Shown here: positions 43,679 through 53,048 of the stretch, piece by piece
Position numbering within the stretch: the stretch's first letter is position 1
How the letters are laid out: each line of letters opens with the position of its first letter
Assembly (NCBI RefSeq): GCF_023101665.1
Contig: NZ_CP082161.1
Coordinates: 3,410,001-3,474,000, forward strand
Direction of reading: 5' to 3'
Length of the DNA: 64,000 bases
Source: Bradyrhizobium sp. 195
Lineage (GTDB): Bacteria; Pseudomonadota; Alphaproteobacteria; Rhizobiales; Xanthobacteraceae
Notes under the pieces: model-generated
The model's database searches: none
The model's input: only the letters and a program-made list of their open reading frames with translations
Told to the model about the DNA's origin: nothing
Made by a program: the position numbers and the translations under genes

Positions 43679-45277
43679 TCACCTGACCTCGAGCTCAATG
43701 ATCACGCCTTCATTGCCCCGCAGCAGGATCGATGCCTCCGGCAATGTTTCCGATGGCCGGTCGAGATGCGTCGACATCAGCAGGCGACCGCGACCGAGCC
43801 AGTGCCATTTCCGCGGCTCGGCGGCGATATTGAGCACGATCAGGATTTCGGTCCTGCCGTCGGTCCGCTTGTAGGCGAGGACATCGTTCTGGGATCGCAG
43901 CGGCTCATAGCCACCCTGACGCAAGCACGCATGTTCGTGCCTCAGCCTGATCAATGCGCGGAACAGTGCAAGCACCGACCGCTCGCTGCGCTGTTGCTCA
44001 GCCACGTTGGGCGTCCCGCCGGGCTCCAGCGGCAGCCATGGGTCACCATTGGTAAATCCTCCGGCGGCGCTGCCGTCCCATCGCATCGGCGCGCGTTCGG
44101 GATCGCGGCAAAGTCCGTGTCCCGGCACCAGCCTCTCGAAAAGATCGCGGACGCAGTCGGACGGAATGGGCACGCGTTTGCGGCCGATCTCGTCGCCCAT
44201 GAAAAAGAACGGCGTTCCTCGCAGCGTCATTAGCAGCATCGCCAGCAAGCGCATCGGCGGCTCGCCGATCTTGCTCGCGATCCGCTGCTTGTCGTGGCCG
44301 CCGATCACCCAGACCGGCCAGGCATGTTCAGGGAGGGCGTTGAAATACGCGTCGATCGCCGCTTGCAGCGACAAGGCGTTCCACTTCGAGTCGAGCAGGG
44401 CGAAATTCAGCGGCAGATGCAGCCGCGGCCGGTCGTTGCTGTAGAAGTGCCCGATGCGGTCAGTCTTGCCCTGCACCTCGCCGCACAACATTCGCCCCGA
44501 ATAGCTGTCGATCACTTCCCGAATGAACTCGATGCAGTCCATCGCCTCCGGCCGGTCGTCGGTAAAGACGGGCGTCTGTCGCTGCGGCGGCGGTTTGCCT
44601 TCCGCCTGCGGGTTCGACGGATTGTCGCGCAACAGCTCGTCCTTGATCAGGACCGCGCTGGCGTCGACGCGAAAGCCGTCGACGCCGCGGTCGAGCCAGA
44701 AGCGCATGACGTCCGCTATCGCGGCCCGAACCTGGGGATTGCGCCAGTTGAGGTCGGGCTGCTCGACCAGGAAGGAATGATAGTAATATTGCCGCCGCGC
44801 TTCGCACCATTCCCAACCACTGCCGCCGAAGCGGCTCAGCCAGTTATTGGGCGGCCCGCCGTTCTCGGCCGCGTCGGCCCAGATGTACCAATCGGCCTTG
44901 GCGCTGTTGCGCGAGCTCGAGCTCTCGACGAACCATGCGTGATCGTCAGCGGTGTGGTTGGGAACGAGATCAAGGATCAGACGGATATCCGCGGCGTGCA
45001 GGGCTTCGAGCAGGTGGTCGAACTCGTCGAGGCTGCCGAAGGTGGGATCGATGGAGCAATAGTCGGAGATGTCGTAGCCGAGGTCACGGAAGGGACTCTT
45101 GTAGATCGGCGTCAGCCATACGGCGTCGACGCCGAGCCATTTCAGATAGTCGATGCGAGACAACAGGCCGGCAAGGTCGCCCTTGCCGTCGCCGTTCGAG
45201 TCCTGGAAGGAGATCAGTGCGATCTCGTAGATGACGGCGGATTGCCACCACGCAGCTTCGTCACTGAACTCGCTCAT
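43679..45277 (-). CDS. GH13 alpha-glucosidase / alpha-amylase family protein
   Basis: 532 residues with the four GH13 regions in order: region I DLVPNHTADDHAWFV near residue 100, region II GVDGFRVDASAVL near 200 (the Asp is the nucleophile), region III MLCGEVQG near 262 (the Glu is the acid/base), and region IV WVIGGHDKQRI near 320. A C-terminal beta domain follows. It should hydrolyse alpha-1,4 or alpha-1,6 glucosides such as maltose, isomaltose or trehalose-related sugars in the cytoplasm; no signal peptide is seen. Its start overlaps the upstream gene by 17 bases. Confidence 0.9.
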   Translation of the reverse strand: MSEFSDEAAWWQSAVIYEIALISFQDSNGDGKGDLAGLLSRIDYLKWLGVDAVWLTPIYKSPFRDLGYDISDYCSIDPTFGSLDEFDHLLEALHAADIRLILDLVPNHTADDHAWFVESSSSRNSAKADWYIWADAAENGGPPNNWLSRFGGSGWEWCEARRQYYYHSFLVEQPDLNWRNPQVRAAIADVMRFWLDRGVDGFRVDASAVLIKDELLRDNPSNPQAEGKPPPQRQTPVFTDDRPEAMDCIEFIREVIDSYSGRMLCGEVQGKTDRIGHFYSNDRPRLHLPLNFALLDSKWNALSLQAAIDAYFNALPEHAWPVWVIGGHDKQRIASKIGEPPMRLLAMLLMTLRGTPFFFMGDEIGRKRVPIPSDCVRDLFERLVPGHGLCRDPERAPMRWDGSAAGGFTNGDPWLPLEPGGTPNVAEQQRSERSVLALFRALIRLRHEHACLRQGGYEPLRSQNDVLAYKRTDGRTEILIVLNIAAEPRKWHWLGRGRLLMSTHLDRPSETLPEASILLRGNEGVIIELEVR

Positions 45278-45827
45278 TGCCTTGCTTCACCTCGTCAGGC
45301 TTGGCCTGTGCTGCGATCTGCCTGGCCGCGGTTCGGGCGCTCTCGATGCCCTTGGGAAAGCCGCTGCGGTTGGGATAGAGCTTGCGCCGTGCATCGCGCG
45401 GCGGGCGTCGTGGCTTGGTGTCCTGCGCGGCGCGGTAGTCGAGCATGGCGATGCCGCCGACCATCAACAGCGCCAACGCGATGTTGCCCTTCTTGGGATT
45501 GTCCGGCGTCAGCCCCGAGAGCAGCGCAGCGGCGTCGAGGCCGTCGCCGCCCACGCGGGCCCATAGGCCGGCGTTCTTGTCGACGGACAGCGACATGATC
45601 CCGGCCAGGATCTCGCGGACGCCGAAGGCGCGGACCATGGTCTCATGGCCTTCCATGCCCAGCGTTTCCGTGACGCGTCGGGGCGCGAGAAACTCGACGA
45701 CGCCGAGACCGATGCTGAACCAGCCGAGCGCGCGTGCGAGCTGATCTTCGGGGCGTTTCAGGCTCGGGCCGCCCTCGATGATCTTCGGGTCGCCCTTGGT
45801 GCGGACGATGTTGGAGAAATGAAACAT
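45261..45827 (-). CDS. Small membrane protein of unknown function
   Basis: 188 residues. Two to three short hydrophobic segments (ALGWFSIGLGVVEFLAP, GVREILAGIMSL, GNIALALLMVGGIAML) followed by a basic tail. It resembles the membrane part found before SRPBCC (cyclase/dehydrase-like) domains in related bacteria, but that domain is missing here. A GGAG site precedes the ATG; the gene is coupled to the GH13 gene by a 17-base overlap and lies 11 bases after the Zn-dependent dehydrogenase gene. No function is assigned. Confidence 0.75.
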   Translation of the reverse strand: MFHFSNIVRTKGDPKIIEGGPSLKRPEDQLARALGWFSIGLGVVEFLAPRRVTETLGMEGHETMVRAFGVREILAGIMSLSVDKNAGLWARVGGDGLDAAALLSGLTPDNPKKGNIALALLMVGGIAMLDYRAAQDTKPRRPPRDARRKLYPNRSGFPKGIESARTAARQIAAQAKPDEVKQGNERVQ

Positions 45828-45838
45828 GGCTTGCTCCT

Positions 45839-47017
45839 TCAGGGCCTCAATACGACCTTGACGCAGGAGACCCGCTTGTCGCGAAACACCTGGTACATCT
45901 CCGGTCCCTGTTCGAGCGGGACGGTGTGGGTGATGACGAAGGACGGATCGATCTCGCCCTCTTCGATGCGGCGGAGCAGGTCGTCAGTCCACCGGTTGAC
46001 GTGGGTTTGGCCGGTTCGCATCGTCAGGCCCTTGTTCATGAAGGCGCCCATGGGCAGCATGTCGGAGAGGCCGCTATAGACGCCGGCGACGGAGATCACG
46101 CCGCCCGGGCGGCAGACATAGATCATTTCGCGCAGCACATGCGGTCTGTCGCTCTCCGCCATCACCATCTGCTTGGCGCGGTCGAGCAGCGTATCGGGCA
46201 GGGACGCCATCACATGCGATTCCATGCCGACGCAATCGATGCATTTTTCGGGGCCTTTGCCGTCGGTCAGCTCCTTGAGCCGCTCGAGGACGCTCTCGCT
46301 CTCGAAGTTGATCGTGGTGGCGCCGCCCGCTTCCGCCATGCTGAGCCGCTCGGGCAGGCAATCGATCGCGATCACCTGGTTGGCGCCGAGCAGGATCGCG
46401 CTGCGGATCGCCATCTGCCCCACGGGACCACAGCCCCAGATCGCGACCGTGTCGGTCGGCTCGATGTCGCATTGCACGGCAGCCTGCCAGCCGGTCGGGA
46501 AGATGTCGCTGAGGAACAGGAGCTGTTCGTCGGGGATGCCGGCGGGCACCTTGATGTGGGTGGCGTCAGCAAAGGGCACGCGGAGATATTCGGCCTGTCC
46601 GCCGGGATAGCCGCCGGTCAGATGCGTGTAGCCGAACAGGCCGGCGGTCGTGTGTCCGAACACCTTGTCTGCGAGATGCCGCTTGCGGTTGGTGGTCTCG
46701 CAGACGGAGAAATTGCCGCGCTTGCACTGGTCGCATTCGCCGCAAATGATCGTGAAGGGCACGACGATGCGGTCGCCCTTCTTCAGCTTGCCGTCGACGC
46801 CGGAGCCGACCTCGACCACTTCGCCCATGGTCTCGTGGCCCATGATGTCACCGGGCATCATGCCCGGGATGAAATTGTGGAACAGGTGCAAGTCGGATCC
46901 GCAGATGGCGCAGCTCGTGACCTTGATGATGGCGTCGCGCGGGTCCTGGATCTCCGGATCGGTGACGGTGTCGCACCTGATATCCTCCTTGCCGTGCCAA
47001 ACCAGCGCCTTCATCAT
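45839..47017 (-). CDS. Zinc-dependent alcohol dehydrogenase, formaldehyde-dehydrogenase-like
   Basis: 392 residues. The catalytic zinc site shows CAICGSDLH (residues 36-44) and GDIMGHETMGEVVEVG; the structural zinc cysteines are CGECDQCKRGNFSVC near residue 93. The NAD-binding motif is VAIWGCGPVGQMAIRSAILLG near 190. This long form belongs to the glutathione-independent formaldehyde dehydrogenase-like branch. It is the first gene of the minus-strand stress set and is divergent from an SDR gene. Confidence 0.88.
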   Translation of the reverse strand: MMKALVWHGKEDIRCDTVTDPEIQDPRDAIIKVTSCAICGSDLHLFHNFIPGMMPGDIMGHETMGEVVEVGSGVDGKLKKGDRIVVPFTIICGECDQCKRGNFSVCETTNRKRHLADKVFGHTTAGLFGYTHLTGGYPGGQAEYLRVPFADATHIKVPAGIPDEQLLFLSDIFPTGWQAAVQCDIEPTDTVAIWGCGPVGQMAIRSAILLGANQVIAIDCLPERLSMAEAGGATTINFESESVLERLKELTDGKGPEKCIDCVGMESHVMASLPDTLLDRAKQMVMAESDRPHVLREMIYVCRPGGVISVAGVYSGLSDMLPMGAFMNKGLTMRTGQTHVNRWTDDLLRRIEEGEIDPSFVITHTVPLEQGPEMYQVFRDKRVSCVKVVLRP

Positions 47018-47175
47018 CCATCCTCCGGGCTGAACCAGTTGGCACTTAAGTCCAGGAATGAACGATGGTTGCTATCGCCGCGCGCAAATCTCGCACCGCA
47101 CCGGCGCGTGCAAATTTGGAACGAGAGAGCAGGGCAGCGATTGGACGTGATCGACAGTCAAGCGAGGATACGCTT

Positions 47176-47958
47176 ATGCCCGCCAATCAACTCGCCGTCG
47201 TCACCGGCGCCTCCACCGGTATCGGCCTGGAACTCGCACGGTGCAGCGCCCAGGCAGGATTCAACCTCGTCATCGCCGCCGACGAGCCCCAGATCGAACG
47301 AGTGGCCGTCGATCTGCGCCGGCTCGGCGTCAGCGTCGAGCCGATCGAGGCCGATCTTTCCACCACCGAAGGCGTCGATAAGCTCTGCGCCGCGGTCGGC
47401 GACCGGCCGATCGACGCACTGCTTGCCAATGCCGGCGTCGGGCTCGGCAAGGCCTTCCTTGATCAGGATTTTGCCAGGGTGAGGCATCTCATCGACACCA
47501 ACATCACCGGCACGCTCTATCTGATCCATCGTGTCGGCAACGAGATGCTCCGGCGCAATGCCGGGCGCATCCTGATCACGGGCTCGATCGCCGGCTTCAC
47601 GCCCGGCAGCTTCCAGGCGGCCTACAACGCCAGCAAGGCGTTTCTGGACTCATTCTCGTTCGCGCTGCGCGAAGAACTGCGCGACAGCGGCGTCACCGTC
47701 ACCTGCCTGATGCCCGGCGCCACCGACACCGAGTTCTTTCGCCGCGCCGAGATGATGGATACCAAGGTCGGCACCGAGAAGAAGGACGGCGCCTACGATG
47801 TCGCCAAGGCGGGCTTCGATGCGATGTTGCGCGGGGACTCCGATATCGTCACCGGGCTGAAGAACAAGATCCAGACCACGGTCGCCAACGTCACCCCGAA
47901 CGAGGTGCTGGCAAAGCAGCATCGCAAGATGGCCGAACCAGGTACGGCAAAATCGTAG
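47176..47958 (+). CDS. Short-chain dehydrogenase/reductase
   Basis: 260 residues from MPANQLAVV with GAGGA eight bases before. Classic SDR: cofactor loop TGASTGIGLELARC (residues 9-22), LLANAGVG, catalytic Ser in ITGSIAGF, and YNASKAF with the catalytic Tyr and Lys. The loop with a downstream Asp-Glu pair (AADEPQ) favours NAD(H). Substrate unknown. It is divergent from the Zn-ADH gene and convergent with the next SDR gene. Confidence 0.88.
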   Translation: MPANQLAVVTGASTGIGLELARCSAQAGFNLVIAADEPQIERVAVDLRRLGVSVEPIEADLSTTEGVDKLCAAVGDRPIDALLANAGVGLGKAFLDQDFARVRHLIDTNITGTLYLIHRVGNEMLRRNAGRILITGSIAGFTPGSFQAAYNASKAFLDSFSFALREELRDSGVTVTCLMPGATDTEFFRRAEMMDTKVGTEKKDGAYDVAKAGFDAMLRGDSDIVTGLKNKIQTTVANVTPNEVLAKQHRKMAEPGTAKS

Positions 47959-47980
47959 CTGGCCGTAGGCGCGACGGGCC

Positions 47981-48715
47981 TCATCCCGCGAGAAACCCTC
48001 CGTCCACCGCGACGACTGTTCCGGTCGCGTATCGCGAAGCCGGCATGCAAAGGAAAGCAACCGCACCGGCGATATCTTCCGGCTGCCCCCATCGCTTGAA
48101 CGCGGTGCGTTCGGCAATGCGCTGATAGTGAGCGCGATCGGTGCGGCCCGCGGCATTGATCGCGGTCTCGATGTAGCCGGGCGCAACGGCATTGACGCGG
48201 ATATCGTCCTCGGCCCACTTCAGAGCCAGCGCCTTGGTCAGCATCACGACGCCGCCCTTGCTGGCGCAATAGGCAGGAATCCGTGGCAGAGCCAGCGTCG
48301 CATTCATCGAAGCGATGTTGACGATCGAGCCCCTCGTCTGCGCGAGGAGCGGATGGAACGCCATGCAGGTGCGGAACGTGCCGGTGAGATTGACGTCGAG
48401 GACCTTCATGAAGGTCTCGATCTCGAACTCCTTGTCGCGCGCGAGAATCCCGGCGCAATTAACGAGTGCGTCGACGCGCTGGTGCTGGCGGGCGAAGGAC
48501 GTGACGGCGGCGTCGTCGGTGACATCAAGCGTCGCGAGCATGAGTCCCGCGCGTGGCTTCAGCAGGGTGCGGGCCAGATCGGCGTCGTTCGCGCCCGTTG
48601 CGGTGACTGTCGCGCCGAGATCGCAAAACTGATTGCTGATCGCGGCGCCAATGTCCCCGGCGCCGCCGATCACGACGGCATGAAAGCCGGGTGCAAGGGA
48701 AAAGTTCGAGTTCAT
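47981..48715 (-). CDS. Short-chain dehydrogenase/reductase, probably sugar/polyol-specific
   Basis: 244 residues. Cofactor motif [16 protein letters not shown] (15-30), NCAGI near 88, catalytic Ser in [13 protein letters not shown], and [19 protein letters not shown]. It follows the LacI gene on the same strand by 10 bases, so it is likely controlled as part of the sugar locus. It may oxidise the imported sugar or polyol or interconvert a ketose. Confidence 0.88.
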   Translation of the reverse strand: MNSNFSLAPGFHAVVIGGAGDIGAAISNQFCDLGATVTATGANDADLARTLLKPRAGLMLATLDVTDDAAVTSFARQHQRVDALVNCAGILARDKEFEIETFMKVLDVNLTGTFRTCMAFHPLLAQTRGSIVNIASMNATLALPRIPAYCASKGGVVMLTKALALKWAEDDIRVNAVAPGYIETAINAAGRTDRAHYQRIAERTAFKRWGQPEDIAGAVAFLCMPASRYATGTVVAVDGGFLAG

Positions 48716-48725
48716 TGGACGCGTC

Positions 48726-49766
48726 TCACTTCAGGGATTTCGGAGGCGGAGCCGTCGATTCGCGAACCACCAGCGAGAAATCGATCTCGCGATGCATGAT
48801 GGTCTGCTCGCCGGCGAGGCTCCGCACCAGATATTCGCCTGCGCGCTGCCAGGTTTCGGCGGTCGGAACGTGGATCGTGGTGAGGCTCGGGCGCAAATGG
48901 CGGCTCCAGTCGAGGTCGTCGAAGCCGACCACCGACAGATCGCGCGGCACGGAGAACCCGTCGCGCTCCGCCTCGAGCAACACGCCGTAGGCGATGACGT
49001 CGTTGCCGCACACCACGGCTGTTGGGCGGTCCTTGAGGTTGAGGAGATAGCGGGCCGCCTCGCGCGCATCGTCCAGCGTATAGGGCACCTCGACGTGCCA
49101 TTGCGGAGGAATCTCGAGGCCGTTCTCCGTCAGCGCGCGGCGAAAGCCGGCGACGCGGGCGCTGGCGCGGTCGTTGTTGCGCTGGAGCGCCGAGACGATT
49201 CCGATGCGGCGATGACCGAGCTCGATGACGTGGGCTGCTGCGCGGTGGGCTGCGGCTTCGTTGTCTGTTCCGACGCAAGGGTAGGGCCTGTCGGGCTGGT
49301 AGATGCCGACATTGATGAAGGGCACTTTGTTGTCGGCAAGCAGCTTGCGCAATCCGTCGTGATGGCAATCGCCGCGCAGCACGAGGCCGTCGACGCCGCG
49401 GCTGATCAGATTGCGCGCCTGCTGCAATTCGACATCGAGGTCATATCCGCTCGTGGTGAGGAACAGCATGTATCCGACTGACGATAGATATTGCTGCAGT
49501 GAGGCGATGCCGCGCGCGAACATCGTGTTGTCGATCGTCGGCACGATCGCGCCAAGCGTGCGCGAGCGGCGCGACGACAGGATGCGCGCCGGCGCATGCG
49601 GGATGTAACCGAGTGCGTCGATGGCCTGCTCGATCCGCGCGCGCAGGGAAGGGCTCACCGCATCCGGATTGTTGAGGGCGCGCGAGACCGAGGCGGTTGA
49701 AACGCCAGCGCGAGCCGCGACGGCGCGGATGCCTTGTTTGACGGACTTGGCGTTGGTCAATCTCAT
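48726..49766 (-). CDS. LacI family transcriptional repressor of the sugar locus
   Basis: 346 residues. N-terminal [24 protein letters not shown] segment ([20 protein letters not shown] here, residues 13-32), the hinge helix with [16 protein letters not shown], and an RbsB-like effector domain with [13 protein letters not shown] and [18 protein letters not shown] 12-bp palindrome lies 3 bases before its own ATG, which suggests autoregulation. It is divergent from the ABC operon it most likely represses. Confidence 0.92.
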   Translation of the reverse strand: MRLTNAKSVKQGIRAVAARAGVSTASVSRALNNPDAVSPSLRARIEQAIDALGYIPHAPARILSSRRSRTLGAIVPTIDNTMFARGIASLQQYLSSVGYMLFLTTSGYDLDVELQQARNLISRGVDGLVLRGDCHHDGLRKLLADNKVPFINVGIYQPDRPYPCVGTDNEAAAHRAAAHVIELGHRRIGIVSALQRNNDRASARVAGFRRALTENGLEIPPQWHVEVPYTLDDAREAARYLLNLKDRPTAVVCGNDVIAYGVLLEAERDGFSVPRDLSVVGFDDLDWSRHLRPSLTTIHVPTAETWQRAGEYLVRSLAGEQTIMHREIDFSLVVRESTAPPPKSLK

Positions 49767-49769
49767 GAA

Positions 49770-49781
49770 TGTAACGTTACA
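49770..49781. promoter_or_regulatory. LacI operator at the repressor gene
   Basis: TGTAACGTTACA, a perfect 12-bp palindrome with the central CG typical of LacI sites (14 bp if the flanking A/T pair is counted). It lies directly before the repressor ATG. Confidence 0.65.
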
Positions 49782-49851
49782 TCTTGCGGATCGCGCCGCG
49801 TGGTCGTGATAATTCTCTAGTCTGCGGCAGATTGCGCCATCTGTCCATCGC

Positions 49852-49879
49852 TTGACACGGCTGGGCTGAGGTCTATTTT
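49852..49879 (+). promoter_or_regulatory. Sigma70-type promoter of the sugar operon
   Basis: TTGACA (49852-49857), a 16-base spacer, and TATTTT (49874-49879). It is followed at once by an operator-like site and 66 bases later by the binding-protein gene. Confidence 0.6.
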
Positions 49880-49892
49880 GTAACCGTTTTCA
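49879..49892. promoter_or_regulatory. LacI-type operator over the transcription start region
   Basis: TGTAACCGTTTTCA is an imperfect 14-bp palindrome centred on CG and shares TGTAAC with the site at 49770. It overlaps the end of the -10 box, where a repressor would block initiation. Confidence 0.5.
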
Positions 49893-49957
49893 GATTGTGC
49901 TCGTAGATGTTCAAAATGGTCCGCCGACTTAAGGCGGCCAGCCGGGAGGAGAGTTCG

Positions 49958-51259
49958 ATGAAGGTCAGGATGCTCGCGACCCACGTCGCGTTGCCCGTTC
50001 TCGCGATCGCCGCCGCCGGCGCGCAGGCGCATGCCGCCGATTTCGACTGGATGAAGTTCAAGGGCAAGACCGTCACCTTTCTCGCCAACAACAATCCGGT
50101 CGCGCAGGCGCTGCTGACTTACAAAGCCGATTTCGAAAAGCTGACCGGCATGACCCTGAAGGTCGACGGCTATCAGGAACAGCAGATGCGTCAGCGTCTG
50201 GTCACCGTCATGAACGCGAACAGCGACGAGGTCGACGTGTTCATGACGCTGCCCTCGCGCGAGGGCGAGCAGTTTGCCGCCGCCGGCTGGTACGGCGATC
50301 TCACGACGATGGCCAAGACCGACGTCGCCAAGGACTACGACCCGGCCGGGCTGAGCCAGGCGCTACTGAAGGCCGCGACCTTCGGCGGCAAGCTGACCAG
50401 CATGCCGATGAACATCGAAGGTCCGATCTTCTATTACCGCACCGACATCTTCAAGAAGTGCGGCCTCGAGGCTCCGAAGACCATCAAAGAGGTCGAAGCT
50501 GCCGCCGCCAAGATCAAGACCTGCGACAGCGCGGTAACGCCGTTCGTCTCGCGCGGCCTCAAGCCCGCGATCGCCTACACCTTCAGCAACATGCTGCACA
50601 ATATCGGCGGCAGCTACATCGCCAGCGGCAAGTCGAACCTCTGCTCGGCCAAGGGCAAGGAGGCGCTCGACACCTATAGCCGGCTGCTGCGCGACTTCGG
50701 ACCGCCCGGCGTCGTGAACTACAGCTTCCAGCAGATTTCGGCGCTCTATCGCAGCGGCCGCGCGGCGATGTCGTTCGAATCGTCCAATGAGCTGCGCACG
50801 GTGATGGAAGGCGGCGCCCGGCTGAAGGACACCGGCCTGCTGCCGTTCCCGGCAGGCGAGGCCGGCCAGGTGCCGACCACGATCGGCTGGGGCATGGCGG
50901 TGTCCTCGCACAGCAAGCAGCCGGAGGCAGCCTGGTATTTCGTGCAATGGGCGACCAGCCCTGAGGTGCAGAAGAAGATGGCGCTACAAGGCATTGCCCC
51001 GCCGCGTCCGTCTGTCGCCAAGGACCCTGAGTATCGCAAGTGGATCGACGAGGAGCCGGTCCGCAAGGAATGGCAGGCCGCGCTCGACGTGCTCGCCACC
51101 AAGGGCTCATCCGAGGTCGGCTATCCCATCGTTGCGAACCCGGAATCGCGCGAGTTCATCGGCCAGGCGGTGCAGGATCTGATCCTGAAGCAGAAGCCGA
51201 TCGAGCAGGCTTGCGCGGATGCCGACAAGGCGCTCGATGCGCTGATTGCACAGAAGTAA
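49958..51259 (+). CDS. Sugar ABC transporter substrate-binding protein (family 1)
   Basis: 433 residues from MKVRMLATHVALPV with GGGAGGA upstream. Signal peptide cleaved near AHA-AD. The mature protein shows the MalE/UgpB class: FKGKTVTFLANNNPVAQALL, DVFMTLPSREGEQFAAAGWY, FYYRTDIFKKCGLEAPKTIK, GWGMAVSSHSKQPEAAWYF. Its two conserved cysteines may form a disulphide. It opens the operon and defines sugar choice for the importer. Confidence 0.92.
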   Translation: MKVRMLATHVALPVLAIAAAGAQAHAADFDWMKFKGKTVTFLANNNPVAQALLTYKADFEKLTGMTLKVDGYQEQQMRQRLVTVMNANSDEVDVFMTLPSREGEQFAAAGWYGDLTTMAKTDVAKDYDPAGLSQALLKAATFGGKLTSMPMNIEGPIFYYRTDIFKKCGLEAPKTIKEVEAAAAKIKTCDSAVTPFVSRGLKPAIAYTFSNMLHNIGGSYIASGKSNLCSAKGKEALDTYSRLLRDFGPPGVVNYSFQQISALYRSGRAAMSFESSNELRTVMEGGARLKDTGLLPFPAGEAGQVPTTIGWGMAVSSHSKQPEAAWYFVQWATSPEVQKKMALQGIAPPRPSVAKDPEYRKWIDEEPVRKEWQAALDVLATKGSSEVGYPIVANPESREFIGQAVQDLILKQKPIEQACADADKALDALIAQK

Positions 51260-51269
51260 CGGCTCTAGG

Positions 51270-51292
51270 CCGGCGGGCTTGCTGCCTGCCGG
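51270..51292 (+). other. Intercistronic stem-loop after the binding-protein gene
   Basis: CCGGCGGGC pairs with GCCTGCCGG (9 bp, one G-U) around TTGCT, 11 bases after the stop of the binding-protein gene and before the first permease gene. No T-run. It likely protects the upstream message from decay. Confidence 0.5.
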
Positions 51293-51321
51293 TATCTCCT
51301 CACTCCCAAGGAAACGCACGC

Positions 51322-52209
51322 ATGTCTGATGCGGCTGCGACACTCGCGCAGGACCGGCAGAAGCTGGAAATGTCGGCGCTCTCCGCGCCGGCCGTGATCT
51401 TCACGGTCGCCATGATCGCGTTTCCCGTCGTCTATACGGTCTGGCTCGGCTTCCAGAACTTCTCCTCGACCGGCAAGCAGTCCTTCGCCGGCCTTGCCAA
51501 CTATTCCAAGCTGGTCTCCGACTACGAATTCTGGCACGGGCTGTGGGTCACGATCGCGCTCTATGTGCTGTCGCTGGTGCTGCAGCTGGTCTTCGGCGTG
51601 TGGCTGGCACTGGTGCTGTTTCATGCCAAGCGACTGCCGGGGATCGTGCGCTCGCTGTTCATCTCGCCCTTCATGATGCCGCCGGTGGTCGCCGGCATGA
51701 TGTGGCTGGTGATCCTCGATCCCTCGCTGGGAGCGGCCAACTACATCCTGCAAGCGTTCGGCCTGCCGACGTCGGAGTGGCTGGCGTCGCCGACATGGGT
51801 CATTCCGACGGTTGCCCTGATAGACAGCTGGCAGTGGACCCCCTACGTCGCCTTGATCGTGCTGGGCGGCCTGCAATCGCTGCCGCCGAGCGTCTATGAG
51901 GCCGCGCAGATCGACGGCGCATCGCCGTTCAAGACCTTCCAGCGCATCACGCTGCCGCTGCTGCTTCCGACCATCGTCACCGCGGCGATCCTGCGCAGCG
52001 TCGATCTCCTGCGCTTCTTCGACATCATCTACATCACCACCCAGGGCGGCCCGGGCAACGCCTCGAACACGCTCAACATCTACGGCTTCCGCGTCGGCTT
52101 CGAGTTCTTCAACATCGGCTATGCCAGCGCCCTGATGCTGACCCTGACCGCGATCGTGTTCGGCGCCGTGCTCGCCTTCAACCGCCTGCGCGGCGCGGTG
52201 GCCTGGTGA
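51322..52209 (+). CDS. Sugar ABC transporter permease (MalF/UgpA type)
   Basis: 295 residues from MSDAAATLAQ; the frame is open further upstream but inside the previous gene. Six membrane helices, beginning at APAVIFTVAMIAFPVVYTVW. The EAA loop, contact site for the ATPase, is VYEAAQIDGASPFKTFQRITL near residue 195. Works with the next gene as a heterodimer. Confidence 0.92.
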   Translation: MSDAAATLAQDRQKLEMSALSAPAVIFTVAMIAFPVVYTVWLGFQNFSSTGKQSFAGLANYSKLVSDYEFWHGLWVTIALYVLSLVLQLVFGVWLALVLFHAKRLPGIVRSLFISPFMMPPVVAGMMWLVILDPSLGAANYILQAFGLPTSEWLASPTWVIPTVALIDSWQWTPYVALIVLGGLQSLPPSVYEAAQIDGASPFKTFQRITLPLLLPTIVTAAILRSVDLLRFFDIIYITTQGGPGNASNTLNIYGFRVGFEFFNIGYASALMLTLTAIVFGAVLAFNRLRGAVAW

Positions 52210-52213
52210 CGCC

Positions 52214-53041
52214 ATGACCGATGCCGCCAATACCGACCGCTGGATCCGCTGGCTCAATCTGGTGCAGCTCGTGCTTGCCGGGATCATCATCATGGCCCCG
52301 ACGGTCTGGATGGTGCTGTCCTCGTTCAAGCCGTCCTTCGAGGTCACCGCCTATCCGCCGGCGCTGATCTTCACGCCGACATTGGAAAACTATGTCGAAC
52401 TGACGAGAACCACGCCATTCCTGAGCTATGCGCTCAACAGCCTCATCGTCACCGTCGGCTCGACCGCGCTCGGGCTGCTATTTGGGATCCCCGCCGCCTT
52501 TGCCGTCTCCTGGACGCGGATTTCCTGGCCGGCGATCCTGACGCTGGCGGCGCGCATGGCGCCCGGCACGCTGTTCCTGCTGCCGTGGTACGTCATGTTC
52601 CGGCAGGTCGGCATGATCGGCTCCTATACCGCGCTGATCCTCAGCCACGCCGTGATCACGTTGCCGATCGTGATCTGGGTGCTGTTGCCGTCCTTCGACG
52701 GCATCCCGCGCAGCGTGTTCGAGGCGGCGCAGGTGGATGGATGCAGCGTCACGCGCATCCTCTGGCGCATCGCGCTGCCACTGGTGGCATCCGGCGTCGC
52801 GGTGTCGGCGATCCTCGCCTTCGTGTTTTCGTGGAACTACTTCCTGTTTGCGCTGGTGCTCTCCAATGGCGACACCAAGACGCTGATCGCGGCGGCCTTC
52901 AACTTCATCGGCGAAGGCTCGACGCAATGGGGCGCCCTGATGGCTGCGGCGACGCTGATCGCTCTGCCGCCGCTGGTGCTGGCGGCCCTGGTTCAGCGCT
53001 GGCTCGTTTCCGGACTGACGCTCGGCGCGGTGAAAGGCTAG
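52214..53041 (+). CDS. Sugar ABC transporter permease (MalG/UgpE type)
   Basis: 275 residues with six membrane helices, LNLVQLVLAGIIIMAPTVWM first. The EAA loop is VFEAAQVDGCSVTRILWRIAL near residue 170. Begins 4 bases after the first permease stop. Confidence 0.92.
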   Translation: MTDAANTDRWIRWLNLVQLVLAGIIIMAPTVWMVLSSFKPSFEVTAYPPALIFTPTLENYVELTRTTPFLSYALNSLIVTVGSTALGLLFGIPAAFAVSWTRISWPAILTLAARMAPGTLFLLPWYVMFRQVGMIGSYTALILSHAVITLPIVIWVLLPSFDGIPRSVFEAAQVDGCSVTRILWRIALPLVASGVAVSAILAFVFSWNYFLFALVLSNGDTKTLIAAAFNFIGEGSTQWGALMAAATLIALPPLVLAALVQRWLVSGLTLGAVKG

Positions 53042-53048
53042 GTCTTTG

